From: RPQJ01 sp044226195 | GTDB lineage: Bacteria; Pseudomonadota; Gammaproteobacteria; Steroidobacterales; Steroidobacteraceae | Assembly (NCBI GenBank): GCA_044226195.1 | Contig: JBGAHO010000004.1 | Span: 62,001-126,000 of the forward strand | Reading direction: 5' to 3' | DNA length: 64,000 nt | In this document: piece by piece, positions 44,317 through 51,633 of the stretch | How positions within the stretch are numbered: the stretch's first letter is position 1 | How the letters are laid out: each line of letters begins with the position of its first letter | Notes under the pieces: model-generated | The model's input: only the letters and a program-made list of their open reading frames with translations | What the model was told of the DNA's origin: nothing | Database searches by the model: none | Program-made: the position numbers and the translations under genes

Positions 44317-46350
44317 ATGAGCTCGTTCCCGCACCTGCTCCAGCCGCTCGACCTCGGCTACACGCAGCTGCGCAACCGCGTCCTGATGGGCTCGATGCAC
44401 ACGGGCCTCGAGGACGACCCGAAGCACTTCCCGCGACTCGCGCGCTACCTCGCCGAACGGGCGCGGGGCGGCGTGGGGCTCATCGTCACCGGCGGCTTCG
44501 CACCGAACGTCGAGGGCTGGGCCGCGCCCTTCTCCGGCCGGCTCGCCTCGCGCAGCGCCGCCGCCCAGCACCGCCCGCTCACCGCCGCGGTGCAGTCGGA
44601 GGGCGGCAAGATCGCCCTGCAGATCCTGCACACCGGCCGCTATGCCTTCCACCCGCTCGCGGTCGCCCCGTCGCCGATCAAGGCACCGATCTCGCCGTTC
44701 CGGCCGCGCGAGCTGTCCGCCCGCGGCATCGAGCGCCAGATCCGCGCCTATGTGCGCTGCGCGAGCCTCGCCCGCGAGGCCGGGTACGACGGCGTCGAGG
44801 TGATGGGCTCCGAGGGCTATTTCATCAACCAGTTCCTCGCGGCCCGCACCAACAAGCGGCGCGACGACTGGGGCGGCGACTACTCGCACCGCATGCGCCT
44901 GCCCGTCGAGATCGTCACGCGCGTGCGCGAGGCCGTGGGCCCCGACTTCATCATCGTGTATCGACTCTCGATGCTCGACCTCGTGCCCGACGGCAGCAGC
45001 TGGGCGGAAGTCGTGCAGCTCGCGCAGGCGCTCGAGCGCGCCGGCGTCACCATCCTCAACACCGGCATCGGCTGGCACGAGGCCCGCATCCCGACCATCG
45101 CCACCTCGGTGCCGCGCGCCGCCTTCGCGTGGGTGACGCGGAAGCTGAAGGGCGAGGTGGGCGTGCCGCTGTGCGCCAGCAACCGCATCAACGTGCCCGA
45201 GGTGGCCGAGCAGATCCTCGCGGAGGGCTCGGCGGACCTGGTCTCGCTGGCGCGGCCGCTGCTGGCCGACGCCGAGTTCGTCGCCAAGGCGGCGGCCGGT
45301 CGCGCCGACGAGATCAACACCTGCATCGCCTGCAACCAGGCCTGCCTCGACCACATCTTCGAGCGGCAGCTCGCCTCCTGCCTGGTCAATCCGCGGGCCG
45401 GGCACGAGACCGAGTGGGACATCCGACCCGCGGCCCGCGCGAAGTCCATCGCGGTCGTCGGCGCCGGCCCGGCCGGACTCGCGTGCGCGACGCTGCTGGC
45501 GGAGCGCGGGCATCGCGTGGACCTGTTCGAGGCCGCGGGCGAGATCGGCGGCCAGTTCAACCTCGCGATGCGCATCCCGGGCAAGGAAGAATTCCGCGAG
45601 ACGCTGCGCTACTTCACGCGCCGCATCGACGTGACCGGCGTGCGGCTTTACCTGAACACGCGGGCGGAACCGGCGGCACTGCTGGCCGCCGGGTACGACG
45701 ACATCGTGCTCGCCACCGGCGTCACGCCGCGCGAACCCGCGATACCCGGTGCGCGCGAGCACGCGGGCCGGGTGCACAGCTATGCCGACGTGCTGCGCGG
45801 AGCTCCGGTCGGCCGGCGCGTCGCCATCGTCGGCGCCGGCGGCATCGGCTTCGACGTCGCCGAGTACGTGCTCGACGCCGGCCACTCCCCCACGCTCGAT
45901 CTCGCGGCGTGGCTGCGGGAGTGGGGCATCGCGGATCCGGCCGTGGCGCGCGGCGGGCTCGGGACGCCCGAGATTCCGCCGCCGCTGCGCGAGGTCACGC
46001 TCCTGCAGCGCAAGAGCGGCGGCTTCGGCCGCACGCTCGGCAAGACCACGGGCTGGATCCACCGCACGTCGCTCAAGCAGCGACGGGTGAGGATGCTGGG
46101 CGGCGTGAACTACGAGCGCATCGACGCCGAGGGCCTGCACGTCAGCTTCGGCGAGCGCCGCGAGAAGCCGACACTGGTCGAAGCCGACACGATCATCCTG
46201 TGCGCCGGGCAGGAGCCACTGCGCGAGCTGGCCGATCCGCTGCGGCAGGCGGGTGCGAACGTGCACCTGATCGGCGGCGCCGACGTGGCGGCCGAACTCG
46301 ACGCGAAGCGCGCCATCGCGCAGGGCTCGCGGCTCGCCGCCGCGCTGTAG
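44317..46350 (+). CDS. fadH: 2,4-dienoyl-CoA reductase (NADPH), FadH type
   Basis: A 677-residue flavo-iron-sulfur enzyme close to E. coli FadH along its length. The N-terminal FMN barrel has NRVLMGSMHTGLED, GGKIALQILHTGRYAFHP, GYDGVEVMGSEGYFINQFL and TGIGWHEARIPTIAT. The 4Fe-4S cysteines are in CIACNQACLD (from Cys336) plus the SCLVNPRA cysteine. The FAD half begins SIAVVGAGPAGLACATLL and ends with HLIGGADVAAELDAKRAIAQ. It removes the double bond at position 4 during beta-oxidation of unsaturated fatty acids. Its location one base after a phosphate transporter gene is unusual and probably a matter of operon packing. Confidence 0.95.
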   Translation: MSSFPHLLQPLDLGYTQLRNRVLMGSMHTGLEDDPKHFPRLARYLAERARGGVGLIVTGGFAPNVEGWAAPFSGRLASRSAAAQHRPLTAAVQSEGGKIALQILHTGRYAFHPLAVAPSPIKAPISPFRPRELSARGIERQIRAYVRCASLAREAGYDGVEVMGSEGYFINQFLAARTNKRRDDWGGDYSHRMRLPVEIVTRVREAVGPDFIIVYRLSMLDLVPDGSSWAEVVQLAQALERAGVTILNTGIGWHEARIPTIATSVPRAAFAWVTRKLKGEVGVPLCASNRINVPEVAEQILAEGSADLVSLARPLLADAEFVAKAAAGRADEINTCIACNQACLDHIFERQLASCLVNPRAGHETEWDIRPAARAKSIAVVGAGPAGLACATLLAERGHRVDLFEAAGEIGGQFNLAMRIPGKEEFRETLRYFTRRIDVTGVRLYLNTRAEPAALLAAGYDDIVLATGVTPREPAIPGAREHAGRVHSYADVLRGAPVGRRVAIVGAGGIGFDVAEYVLDAGHSPTLDLAAWLREWGIADPAVARGGLGTPEIPPPLREVTLLQRKSGGFGRTLGKTTGWIHRTSLKQRRVRMLGGVNYERIDAEGLHVSFGERREKPTLVEADTIILCAGQEPLRELADPLRQAGANVHLIGGADVAAELDAKRAIAQGSRLAAAL

Positions 46351-46353
46351 CCG

Positions 46354-47124
46354 TCACTCGACCGTCTGCGCCTCGCGCGCCGTCCGGCCTGCCGCGCGTT
46401 CATCCGTACGCCGCGCGGCGTGCAATGCCTTGAGCAGTTGTGCATGCGCGGCCTCGTCCTGGCCCGCGTGCAGCAGCCTCTCGGCGAGTTCCGCCACCTT
46501 TTCCAGCAGCGCGCGCCGCTGGTCGAGGTACAGCAGGCTCTTGCCGAGGCAGCGCGGGTCGCGATCGTCGGCCACCAGCGCGCGTGCCGAGCGCAGCGCC
46601 AGCCCGTATTCGTCCCGGGTCGGCCGGGCCTGGACCTCGATCGTCCACTCGTCCGGGTCGTCCGCCCCGCGCGTCGCCGGCACGGACTCGGCGGGCCCGC
46701 CCCGTCGCGGGGGGCCGCGCATGAGGGACGAGATGATGTCCGACGTCGTGACGATGCCGAGGACGTGGCCCGCGTCGTCGACCACCGGCACGGCGTGCAC
46801 GCCGGCCTCGGCGAACCGGTCCGCCGCCTCGGCGATGCTGGCCGTCGGTGGCAGGCTCGTGACCGGCGTGCGCATCAACTGCTCGAGCGTGACGTGCTGG
46901 TCGAGGTACGCGGCGCGGTCGGCGAGATGCTTCGGCGCGAAGTGCTCGAGCTTCAGCAGGTCGGCGGTGCTCAGCATGCCGGCCAGCCGGCCCTCGCGCA
47001 CCACGGGAAGGTGGTGGATGCGGTACTGGCGGAAGCACTCGAGGGCGATGCTCACCGGCTGGTGGACGTCCACGACGACCACGGTCTCGGTCATGATTCG
47101 GGCAAGGGGCTCGTCGGCACGCAT
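46354..47124 (-). CDS. two-CBS-domain protein with helical C-terminal tail
   Basis: A protein of 256 residues with two CBS modules, about 8-62 (MTETVVVVDVHQPVSIALEC, HHLPVVREGRLAGMLSTADL) and 82-140 (MRTPVTSLPPTASIAEAADR, HAVPVVDDAGHVLGIVTTSD), which should bind an adenine nucleotide between them. The C-terminal 110 residues are charged: a proline/arginine linker, EWTIEVQARPTRDEYGLALR, and a helical, alanine/glutamate-rich end. No effector domain is recognised. The start follows GGAGA. A 16-bp perfect palindrome lies 78 bases upstream and may control it. It is convergent with fadH. Confidence 0.87.
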   Translation of the reverse strand: MRADEPLARIMTETVVVVDVHQPVSIALECFRQYRIHHLPVVREGRLAGMLSTADLLKLEHFAPKHLADRAAYLDQHVTLEQLMRTPVTSLPPTASIAEAADRFAEAGVHAVPVVDDAGHVLGIVTTSDIISSLMRGPPRRGGPAESVPATRGADDPDEWTIEVQARPTRDEYGLALRSARALVADDRDPRCLGKSLLYLDQRRALLEKVAELAERLLHAGQDEAAHAQLLKALHAARRTDERAAGRTAREAQTVE

Positions 47125-47201
47125 GGCGGGTCTCCGTGCCCAGCTTAGCCTCGCCCGTCGCGCCGAAACGTGACGTGCGTTCGATCGGCGGCCCCGGCCC
47201 G

Positions 47202-47217
47202 TCGGTATCGATACCGA
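47202..47217. repeat. 16-bp perfect palindrome upstream of the CBS gene
   Basis: TCGGTATCGATACCGA is fully self-complementary and lies in the gap between the metal-permease stop (47250) and the CBS gene start (47124). A dyad this long in a short intergenic space looks like a regulator binding site. No known operator consensus is matched with confidence. Confidence 0.5.
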
Positions 47218-47249
47218 TGGCCGTGGGCATTCGCCGCGAGCGCCGGGAC

Positions 47250-48029
47250 TCAGCCGTGCCGCATCTCCGCCGGCACGCCGGAGCGTCCCGTGACATGCAG
47301 CAGGATGCCGAGCACCGCCATCGCCCACACGATCACCGGGCTCGAGGGCAGGTCCGTGACCAGCGAGGCCGCGAGGCCCGCGACGTAGCTCGATACCGCG
47401 AGCAGGTAACCCAGCAGCAGCTGCCGGCTGCGACCGTGGCGGTAGGTCGCGAGCGCCGGCACGATCAACGTCGTGAACACCAGGTACACGCCCACCAGCT
47501 GCACCGACATCGTCACCATGAGCGCAAAGAGCACGTAGAAGCCGATGGTGCCGATGCGCTCGCGCGCCTTGAACCAGACGGCGAGGAAGATCGCCGTGAG
47601 CACGCCCGCGCGCACCAGCTGGTCGGTCGATACCCACAGGATCTGCCCGGCGAGCAGGTCCTTCAGCTCTTCGCCACCGTGCGGATTGTTCGCGAGCAGC
47701 AGGATCTGCGCCGTCGAGGCGAGCACGAACAGCACGCCGATCAGCGCTTCCTGCACCTCGGGCCGCCTGCGCTCGGTCCAGGTGAGCAGCAGCGCGCCGA
47801 GCAGGGCCGCGACCACCGCGGCGACCTGCGTGCTCCAGCCCTGCAGCTCCAGCCCGAACGAGTGCGCCGCGATGACGCCGAGTCCCGCGACCTGCGCGAT
47901 CGCGAGGTCGATGAACACGATGCCGCGCCTCAGGACCTGCTGGCCGAGCGGCACGTGCGAGAGCACCACCAGCAGGCCGGCCACGAAGGCCGGCCACAGG
48001 ATGCTGAGATCGCCGGCGAGGTCGCTCAT
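47250..48029 (-). CDS. metal ABC transporter permease (ZnuB/MntB family)
   Basis: A 259-residue ABC-3 family permease with about eight helices. The family features are GIVFIDLAIAQVAGLGVIAA (a variant of the usual DAISHA helix), ERRRPEVQEALIGVLFVLA, GFYVLFALMVTMSVQLVGVYLVFT (split here for length: conserved helix 6-7 region) and LPSSPVIVWAMAVLGIL. Its ATG overlaps the stop of the ZnuA-like gene (ATGA), so the two are translated together. No ABC ATPase gene is next to it; the ATPase must be elsewhere or shared. Confidence 0.9.
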   Translation of the reverse strand: MSDLAGDLSILWPAFVAGLLVVLSHVPLGQQVLRRGIVFIDLAIAQVAGLGVIAAHSFGLELQGWSTQVAAVVAALLGALLLTWTERRRPEVQEALIGVLFVLASTAQILLLANNPHGGEELKDLLAGQILWVSTDQLVRAGVLTAIFLAVWFKARERIGTIGFYVLFALMVTMSVQLVGVYLVFTTLIVPALATYRHGRSRQLLLGYLLAVSSYVAGLAASLVTDLPSSPVIVWAMAVLGILLHVTGRSGVPAEMRHG

Positions 48030-48931
48030 TTCACGGCCGCCGTCAGGGTGTTCAGGGTGTCGTCGAACAGCCCGAACAGGTCCTTGGCCCCCGGCGTGCC
48101 GCCCACCGAGAACGGCAGCATGACGACCTTGCTGTTGACGCGCTCGGCCAGCCAGTCCGCCGCCTTCGGGTCGTTGTACGCGTTGCGCAGGATCATGCGC
48201 GGCGGGCTCGCGCCGAGCTTCTGCACGAGACCCGCGAGGTAGCCCGCGCTCGGCGGCACGCCCGGCTTCGGCTCGATCGCCGCCAGCTCCGTCATGCCGA
48301 GCCAGCGGATCAGGTAGGTCTGGTCCTTGTGGATCACGACCACTGGCACGCCCTTGAGCGGCGCCGCCTGGGCCGTCCAGCGCGTCATCGCCTGCGACCA
48401 GCGGGACTGGAAGTCCGCACCGCGCTGCTGGTAATACGCGGCATTGGCCGGATCCACCTGCGCCAGCCGCACGCTCAGCGCCTTGGCCGCCGTCGCGATG
48501 TTGCGCGGGTCGAGCTGCACGTGCGGGTTGCCGAGGGGATGCACGTCGCCCATCGAGCGGTCGACGGCCGAGGGAATGTCGAGCAGCTTCAGCACCGAGA
48601 CGATCTCGAAGTAGCCGGGCGCGCCCGGCTGGATCTTCGTGTTGCCCGACTCCTGCAGCAGCACCGGCAACCAGCCGATCTCGAGTTCGGCGCCGGTCGC
48701 GACCACGAGGTCCGCGGTGCGCGCGCGGGCCACGAGGCTCGGCTTGGCGTCGACGCGGTGCACGTCCTGCAGCGCCGTGGTGGCGGTGTAGACGTTGACC
48801 TTGTCGCCGCCGAGCTCGGTGACGAGGGCACCCCAGTCGGCGGTGGTGGCCAGCACCTTGATCGCGGCGTGCGCCGGCAGCGCGAACACCAGCGCGCAGG
48901 CGAGGCAGAGACTGCGAACGTAGCGGTTCAT
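48026..48931 (-). CDS. ZnuA-like metal-binding periplasmic protein
   Basis: A 301-residue cluster A-I binding protein with a signal peptide (1-22, PAHA cleavage). Metal-site candidates are His58 (TALQDVHRVDAKPS), His131 or His137 (GDVHPLGNPHVQLDP), a further histidine in VVVIHKDQTYLIRWLG and a C-terminal aspartate. EPKPGVPPSAGYL is the family linker. There is no His-rich loop, so high-affinity zinc loading of the classical ZnuA kind is uncertain; Mn, Fe or Zn are possible. The first ligand motif (QDVH-RVD) differs from the common DPHxYEP form. It is nine bases downstream of the outer-membrane protein gene. Confidence 0.9.
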   Translation of the reverse strand: MNRYVRSLCLACALVFALPAHAAIKVLATTADWGALVTELGGDKVNVYTATTALQDVHRVDAKPSLVARARTADLVVATGAELEIGWLPVLLQESGNTKIQPGAPGYFEIVSVLKLLDIPSAVDRSMGDVHPLGNPHVQLDPRNIATAAKALSVRLAQVDPANAAYYQQRGADFQSRWSQAMTRWTAQAAPLKGVPVVVIHKDQTYLIRWLGMTELAAIEPKPGVPPSAGYLAGLVQKLGASPPRMILRNAYNDPKAADWLAERVNSKVVMLPFSVGGTPGAKDLFGLFDDTLNTLTAAVK

Positions 48932-48940
48932 GAGGGTCTC

Positions 48941-50335
48941 CTAGAACTTGTGCGCGCCGTGGGCGCCGATCGCGTAGATGTACTGCAGCAGGAATTGCCG
49001 GTCGGTCTCGGCGTCGCGCGAGTCGTCCCACGCGTACTGCGCGCGCAGCCGCGTGAACTCGCTCGGGCTCCAGTCGACCATCACGGTCACGCGACTCGGC
49101 GTCGCGGGCAGCAGCAGCGGGAAGTCGCTGGCGAGCAGGTCGCCGCTGCGCACGAGGCCGATGCGGGTGTCGCCGGCGTCGAGCGCGTCGTAGCGCAGGC
49201 CGAAACGCCAGCGCGGGTCGTACTGGTACACGCCCTGCGCGTACCAGCCGTCCTGCACGCTGCGATACGCGTCCGACAGGTCTGCGCCGTCGACGTCGAA
49301 CGCGAGCGTACCGTCCTCGGTGCGCCGCAGGTACTCGGCCTGCAGCTTGAGCGCGCTGTGCCGCGTGTCCTGGAAATGCCACTTGAGCGTGGCGTCGGCG
49401 ATCCAAGTCTGCGAACTGCCGGTGAAGGCATTCACGACGGGATTGCCGAGGCTGTCGACGTCGTCATAGCTGCGGTCCTCGGCGTCCATGTCGACCCAGG
49501 AGAGACCGGCCCGCCACGACAGCGAGTCGCCGAGGTCGCCGCCTACGTGCGCGAACAGCGTGGTGTCGTTCAGTCCGTTGCGCGCGAGGCGCGTCCCCGG
49601 GAACTCACCACCGTTGCCCACCTCGGCCCCGAACTCCAGGAAGGTGTCGGTCGGCGCGAGCCACTTCACCTGCACGCCGTCCTGCTTGAACTGCCCGCCG
49701 TAGAACGCCTGGTAGGCGAGCGGCTGGTCGACGAAATCCCAGGCGTGGGCGTGCACCTCGTTGAGGTAGCCGAAGCCGGAGAAGAAGCGACCCGCCTTCA
49801 CCGAGAAGCCCGCCGGCAGCGACGTGGTGCGCGCGTAGGCCTCCTCGGCCTCGATGTCGCCCTCGCCCGACAGCGACATCGTCAGGGCGGCGGTGAAGTA
49901 CGGATCGACGCTCGCCGCGAACGTCACCTCGGACTCGCCGAGGTTGAAGCTGCGTTCGCCCGGGCCGACCTCGCCGCCGTTCGGCATGAATCCGGCAATG
50001 TGGAAATCGGCGGGATCCTGCGACGTGTCGACGTAGGTCCCGGCCAGGATCACGGAGACGGAGGGATTGAACGCATTCGAGGTGCGGGACGGGGGTGAGG
50101 GCGCCGGGGCCGGCTCGGGCACCGGCTCGGGGGGCGGCGTGGCGGCCGCGACCTGCGCCGCCGACTCGAGTTGCACGATGCGCTGCTCGAGCGCGCCGAC
50201 CTTCTGCGCATAATCGGCCTTCAGGGCTTCGATCTCGGCGCGCAGCGCCGCGACGTCGTCGGCGGCCAGCACGCGGTCGGGCACGCAGGCTGCGGCCATT
50301 ACGATGGCTGTCATGACACGGGATGCATGCCCCAT
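48941..50335 (-). CDS. outer-membrane beta-barrel protein with N-terminal coiled coil
   Basis: A 464-residue protein. Signal peptide about 1-24 (MTAIVMAAACVPDRVLAA); then a coiled coil (VAALRAEIEALKADYAQKVG, residues 27-60); a proline-rich linker (66-84); then alternating strands ending in the barrel-type C-terminus LQYIYAIGAHGAHKF. FNPSVSVILAGTYVDTSQD opens the barrel and VKAGRFFSGFGYLNEVHAH resembles a porin strand-turn. The coil-then-barrel layout recalls OprO/OprP-like trimeric porins, though no specificity residues can be read. Several histidines lie near the predicted loops. The start has GAGGAGA six bases upstream. Gene order suggests an outer-membrane entry route for the metal handled by the next two genes. 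Confidence 0.82.
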   Translation of the reverse strand: MGHASRVMTAIVMAAACVPDRVLAADDVAALRAEIEALKADYAQKVGALEQRIVQLESAAQVAAATPPPEPVPEPAPAPSPPSRTSNAFNPSVSVILAGTYVDTSQDPADFHIAGFMPNGGEVGPGERSFNLGESEVTFAASVDPYFTAALTMSLSGEGDIEAEEAYARTTSLPAGFSVKAGRFFSGFGYLNEVHAHAWDFVDQPLAYQAFYGGQFKQDGVQVKWLAPTDTFLEFGAEVGNGGEFPGTRLARNGLNDTTLFAHVGGDLGDSLSWRAGLSWVDMDAEDRSYDDVDSLGNPVVNAFTGSSQTWIADATLKWHFQDTRHSALKLQAEYLRRTEDGTLAFDVDGADLSDAYRSVQDGWYAQGVYQYDPRWRFGLRYDALDAGDTRIGLVRSGDLLASDFPLLLPATPSRVTVMVDWSPSEFTRLRAQYAWDDSRDAETDRQFLLQYIYAIGAHGAHKF

Positions 50336-50364
50336 GGGGAGTCTCCTCGCTGGAACGAAAGGCA

Positions 50365-50382
50365 CGCCGGCATCGGCCGGCG
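50365..50382 (-). terminator. hairpin between the small membrane protein and the barrel protein genes
   Basis: CGCCGGC/GCCGGCG with an ATCG-type tetraloop, followed on the minus strand by TGCCTTTCGTTCC. Within a probable operon this could be a partial terminator that lowers or conditions expression of the downstream transport genes. Confidence 0.35.
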
Positions 50383-50405
50383 ACGAACTCAGTCGTGCGT
50401 GCCGA

Positions 50406-50714
50406 TCAGCGAGGCGGTGCGCGCGAGCGAAACGCGCGGAAGGTCGAGACGGTGCGCGGTGCGCTCTCGGCGCGCGGGCGCAGGCGGAAGACGCCCTGGA
50501 AGGCGATGACGAACGCGACGGCCGCGGCGCCGCCCGTGACCAGCAGCGGCGCGTGCGAGACGCAGTCCGTGCAGACGGTGGCGTGCTGGCCCGGCGCGTT
50601 GGCCGGCTGCCGGTCCCCGAGGTGCGACAATGCGTGCGCCACCGCCATCGACTGCGCGATGCACAGCGCAATCAGCACGAACAGGACGGTGAATGGTCGC
50701 TTGCGGACGTTCAG
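50406..50714 (-). CDS. small Cys/His-rich membrane protein (DUF2946-like), apparent CTG start
   Basis: A 102-residue protein if it starts at the CTG at 50714, which is six bases after a perfect AAAGGAG (50721-50727). The first ATG or GTG in frame (GTG at 50678) lacks a ribosome site and would drop the positively charged N-region (NVRKRPFT) that precedes hydrophobic VLFVLIALCIAQS. The mature part has a metal-ligand-like array: His27 and His31 (HALSH), His44, Cys48 and Cys51 (CTDC) and His54, then a helix (about 60-78) and a basic tail. The C-x2-C-H pattern is like DUF2946 proteins. It heads the operon with the barrel protein, binding protein and permease, so a metal-sensing or handling role is plausible. 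Confidence 0.65.
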   Translation of the reverse strand: MNVRKRPFTVLFVLIALCIAQSMAVAHALSHLGDRQPANAPGQHATVCTDCVSHAPLLVTGGAAAVAFVIAFQGVFRLRPRAESAPRTVSTFRAFRSRAPPR

Positions 50715-50767
50715 GACAGGCTCCTTTGCGGCCCCATCCTAGCCCACGCCTGCGTCCGTTGACGAGT

Positions 50768-50791
50768 CCCGGCCGGTGAAAAACCGGCGGG
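50768..50791 (-). terminator. stem-loop after the LytTR regulator gene
   Basis: GCCGGT/ACCGGC extended by CCC/GGG with one bulge, loop containing U-residues, 12 bases after the regulator stop on the minus strand. There is no U-tract after the stem, so termination is uncertain. It separates the two-component genes from the metal operon. Confidence 0.35.
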
Positions 50792-50802
50792 AATCCACGG
50801 AA

Positions 50803-51633
50803 TCAGGCCGATTTGGGGGCCGCGCCGGACTTGTCGAGCAGCATCTCCACCTTGTCGCGGAAGCTGCGGCTCAGCTTGATCTCCTGCCCGGACTGCAGCC
50901 GCAGGAAGCACTCGCCGTTCACGTGCGGCCGCAGCGAGCGGACGCGCGCGAGGTTGACGATGGTCGAGCGGTGCACGCGCTGGAAGACCGACGGGTCGAG
51001 CATGTCCTCCAGTTCCTTCATGGTGGCGCGCAGCACGTGGGTCTGCCCGCCCGCGTGCAGGCACATGTAGTCGCCCGCGGCGTCGATCCAGTCGATGGTG
51101 TCGACGTCGAGCCGCAGCGTCTCGCGGCCCGAACGGATGGGCAGCATCGTCGCGTAGCGGCGCACCGGCTGGCCGACCGCCGCCAGCGCCTCGGGCTCGA
51201 TCTCGCCCTTGCCCGAGAGGTCGGCGATCAGCGCCATCAGCTGCTCGCGCTGCGCGAGCGCCTGCTTCTGCTGCCACTCGCCGCGCACGCGATCGAGCGC
51301 GCGCGCGAGGCGTTCCTCGTCGACGGGCTTCAGCAGGTAGTCGAGCGCGTGCGACTCGAAGGCGTCGATCGCGAACTTGTCGAAGGCCGTGACGAACACC
51401 ACCATCGGCATGCTCTCGGTCGGCACCTGCTTGACCACGTCGATGCCCGACAGCCCGGGCATCTGGATGTCGAGGAACATCAGGTCGGGCGCCAGTTCGG
51501 CGATGGCCTGGAGCGCCTCGCGACCGTTCGAGCACTGGCCGACGATCTGCACGTCGGTCGCCTCCTTGAGGCGCAACTCCAGGCCGCGGCGAGCGAGCGG
51601 CTCGTCGTCGACGATGAGCGTGCGGATGGTCAT
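50803..51633 (-). CDS. LytTR-type response regulator
   Basis: A 276-residue regulator. The receiver domain (1-120) has acidic pocket VDDEP, phospho-acceptor Asp55 (FLDIQMPGLSG), the switch threonine in FVTAFDKF and Lys in YLLKPVDEERL. The LytTR DNA-binding domain (about 165-268) has DTIDWIDAAGDYMCLHAGG, FQRVHRSTIVNLARV and LSRSFRDKVEMLL. It belongs to the AlgR/YehT/LytR class, which binds direct repeats upstream of targets. Its start overlaps the kinase stop (ATGA), so it is co-translated with the kinase. Targets are unknown; the adjacent metal operon on the same strand is a candidate. Confidence 0.93.
   Translation of the reverse strand: MTIRTLIVDDEPLARRGLELRLKEATDVQIVGQCSNGREALQAIAELAPDLMFLDIQMPGLSGIDVVKQVPTESMPMVVFVTAFDKFAIDAFESHALDYLLKPVDEERLARALDRVRGEWQQKQALAQREQLMALIADLSGKGEIEPEALAAVGQPVRRYATMLPIRSGRETLRLDVDTIDWIDAAGDYMCLHAGGQTHVLRATMKELEDMLDPSVFQRVHRSTIVNLARVRSLRPHVNGECFLRLQSGQEIKLSRSFRDKVEMLLDKSGAAPKSA

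Noticed and set aside
47125..50800. A hidden ABC ATPase gene (ZnuC-like) within the metal operon
   Set aside because: No Walker A or LSGGQ-type signature appears in any frame between 47125 and 50800.
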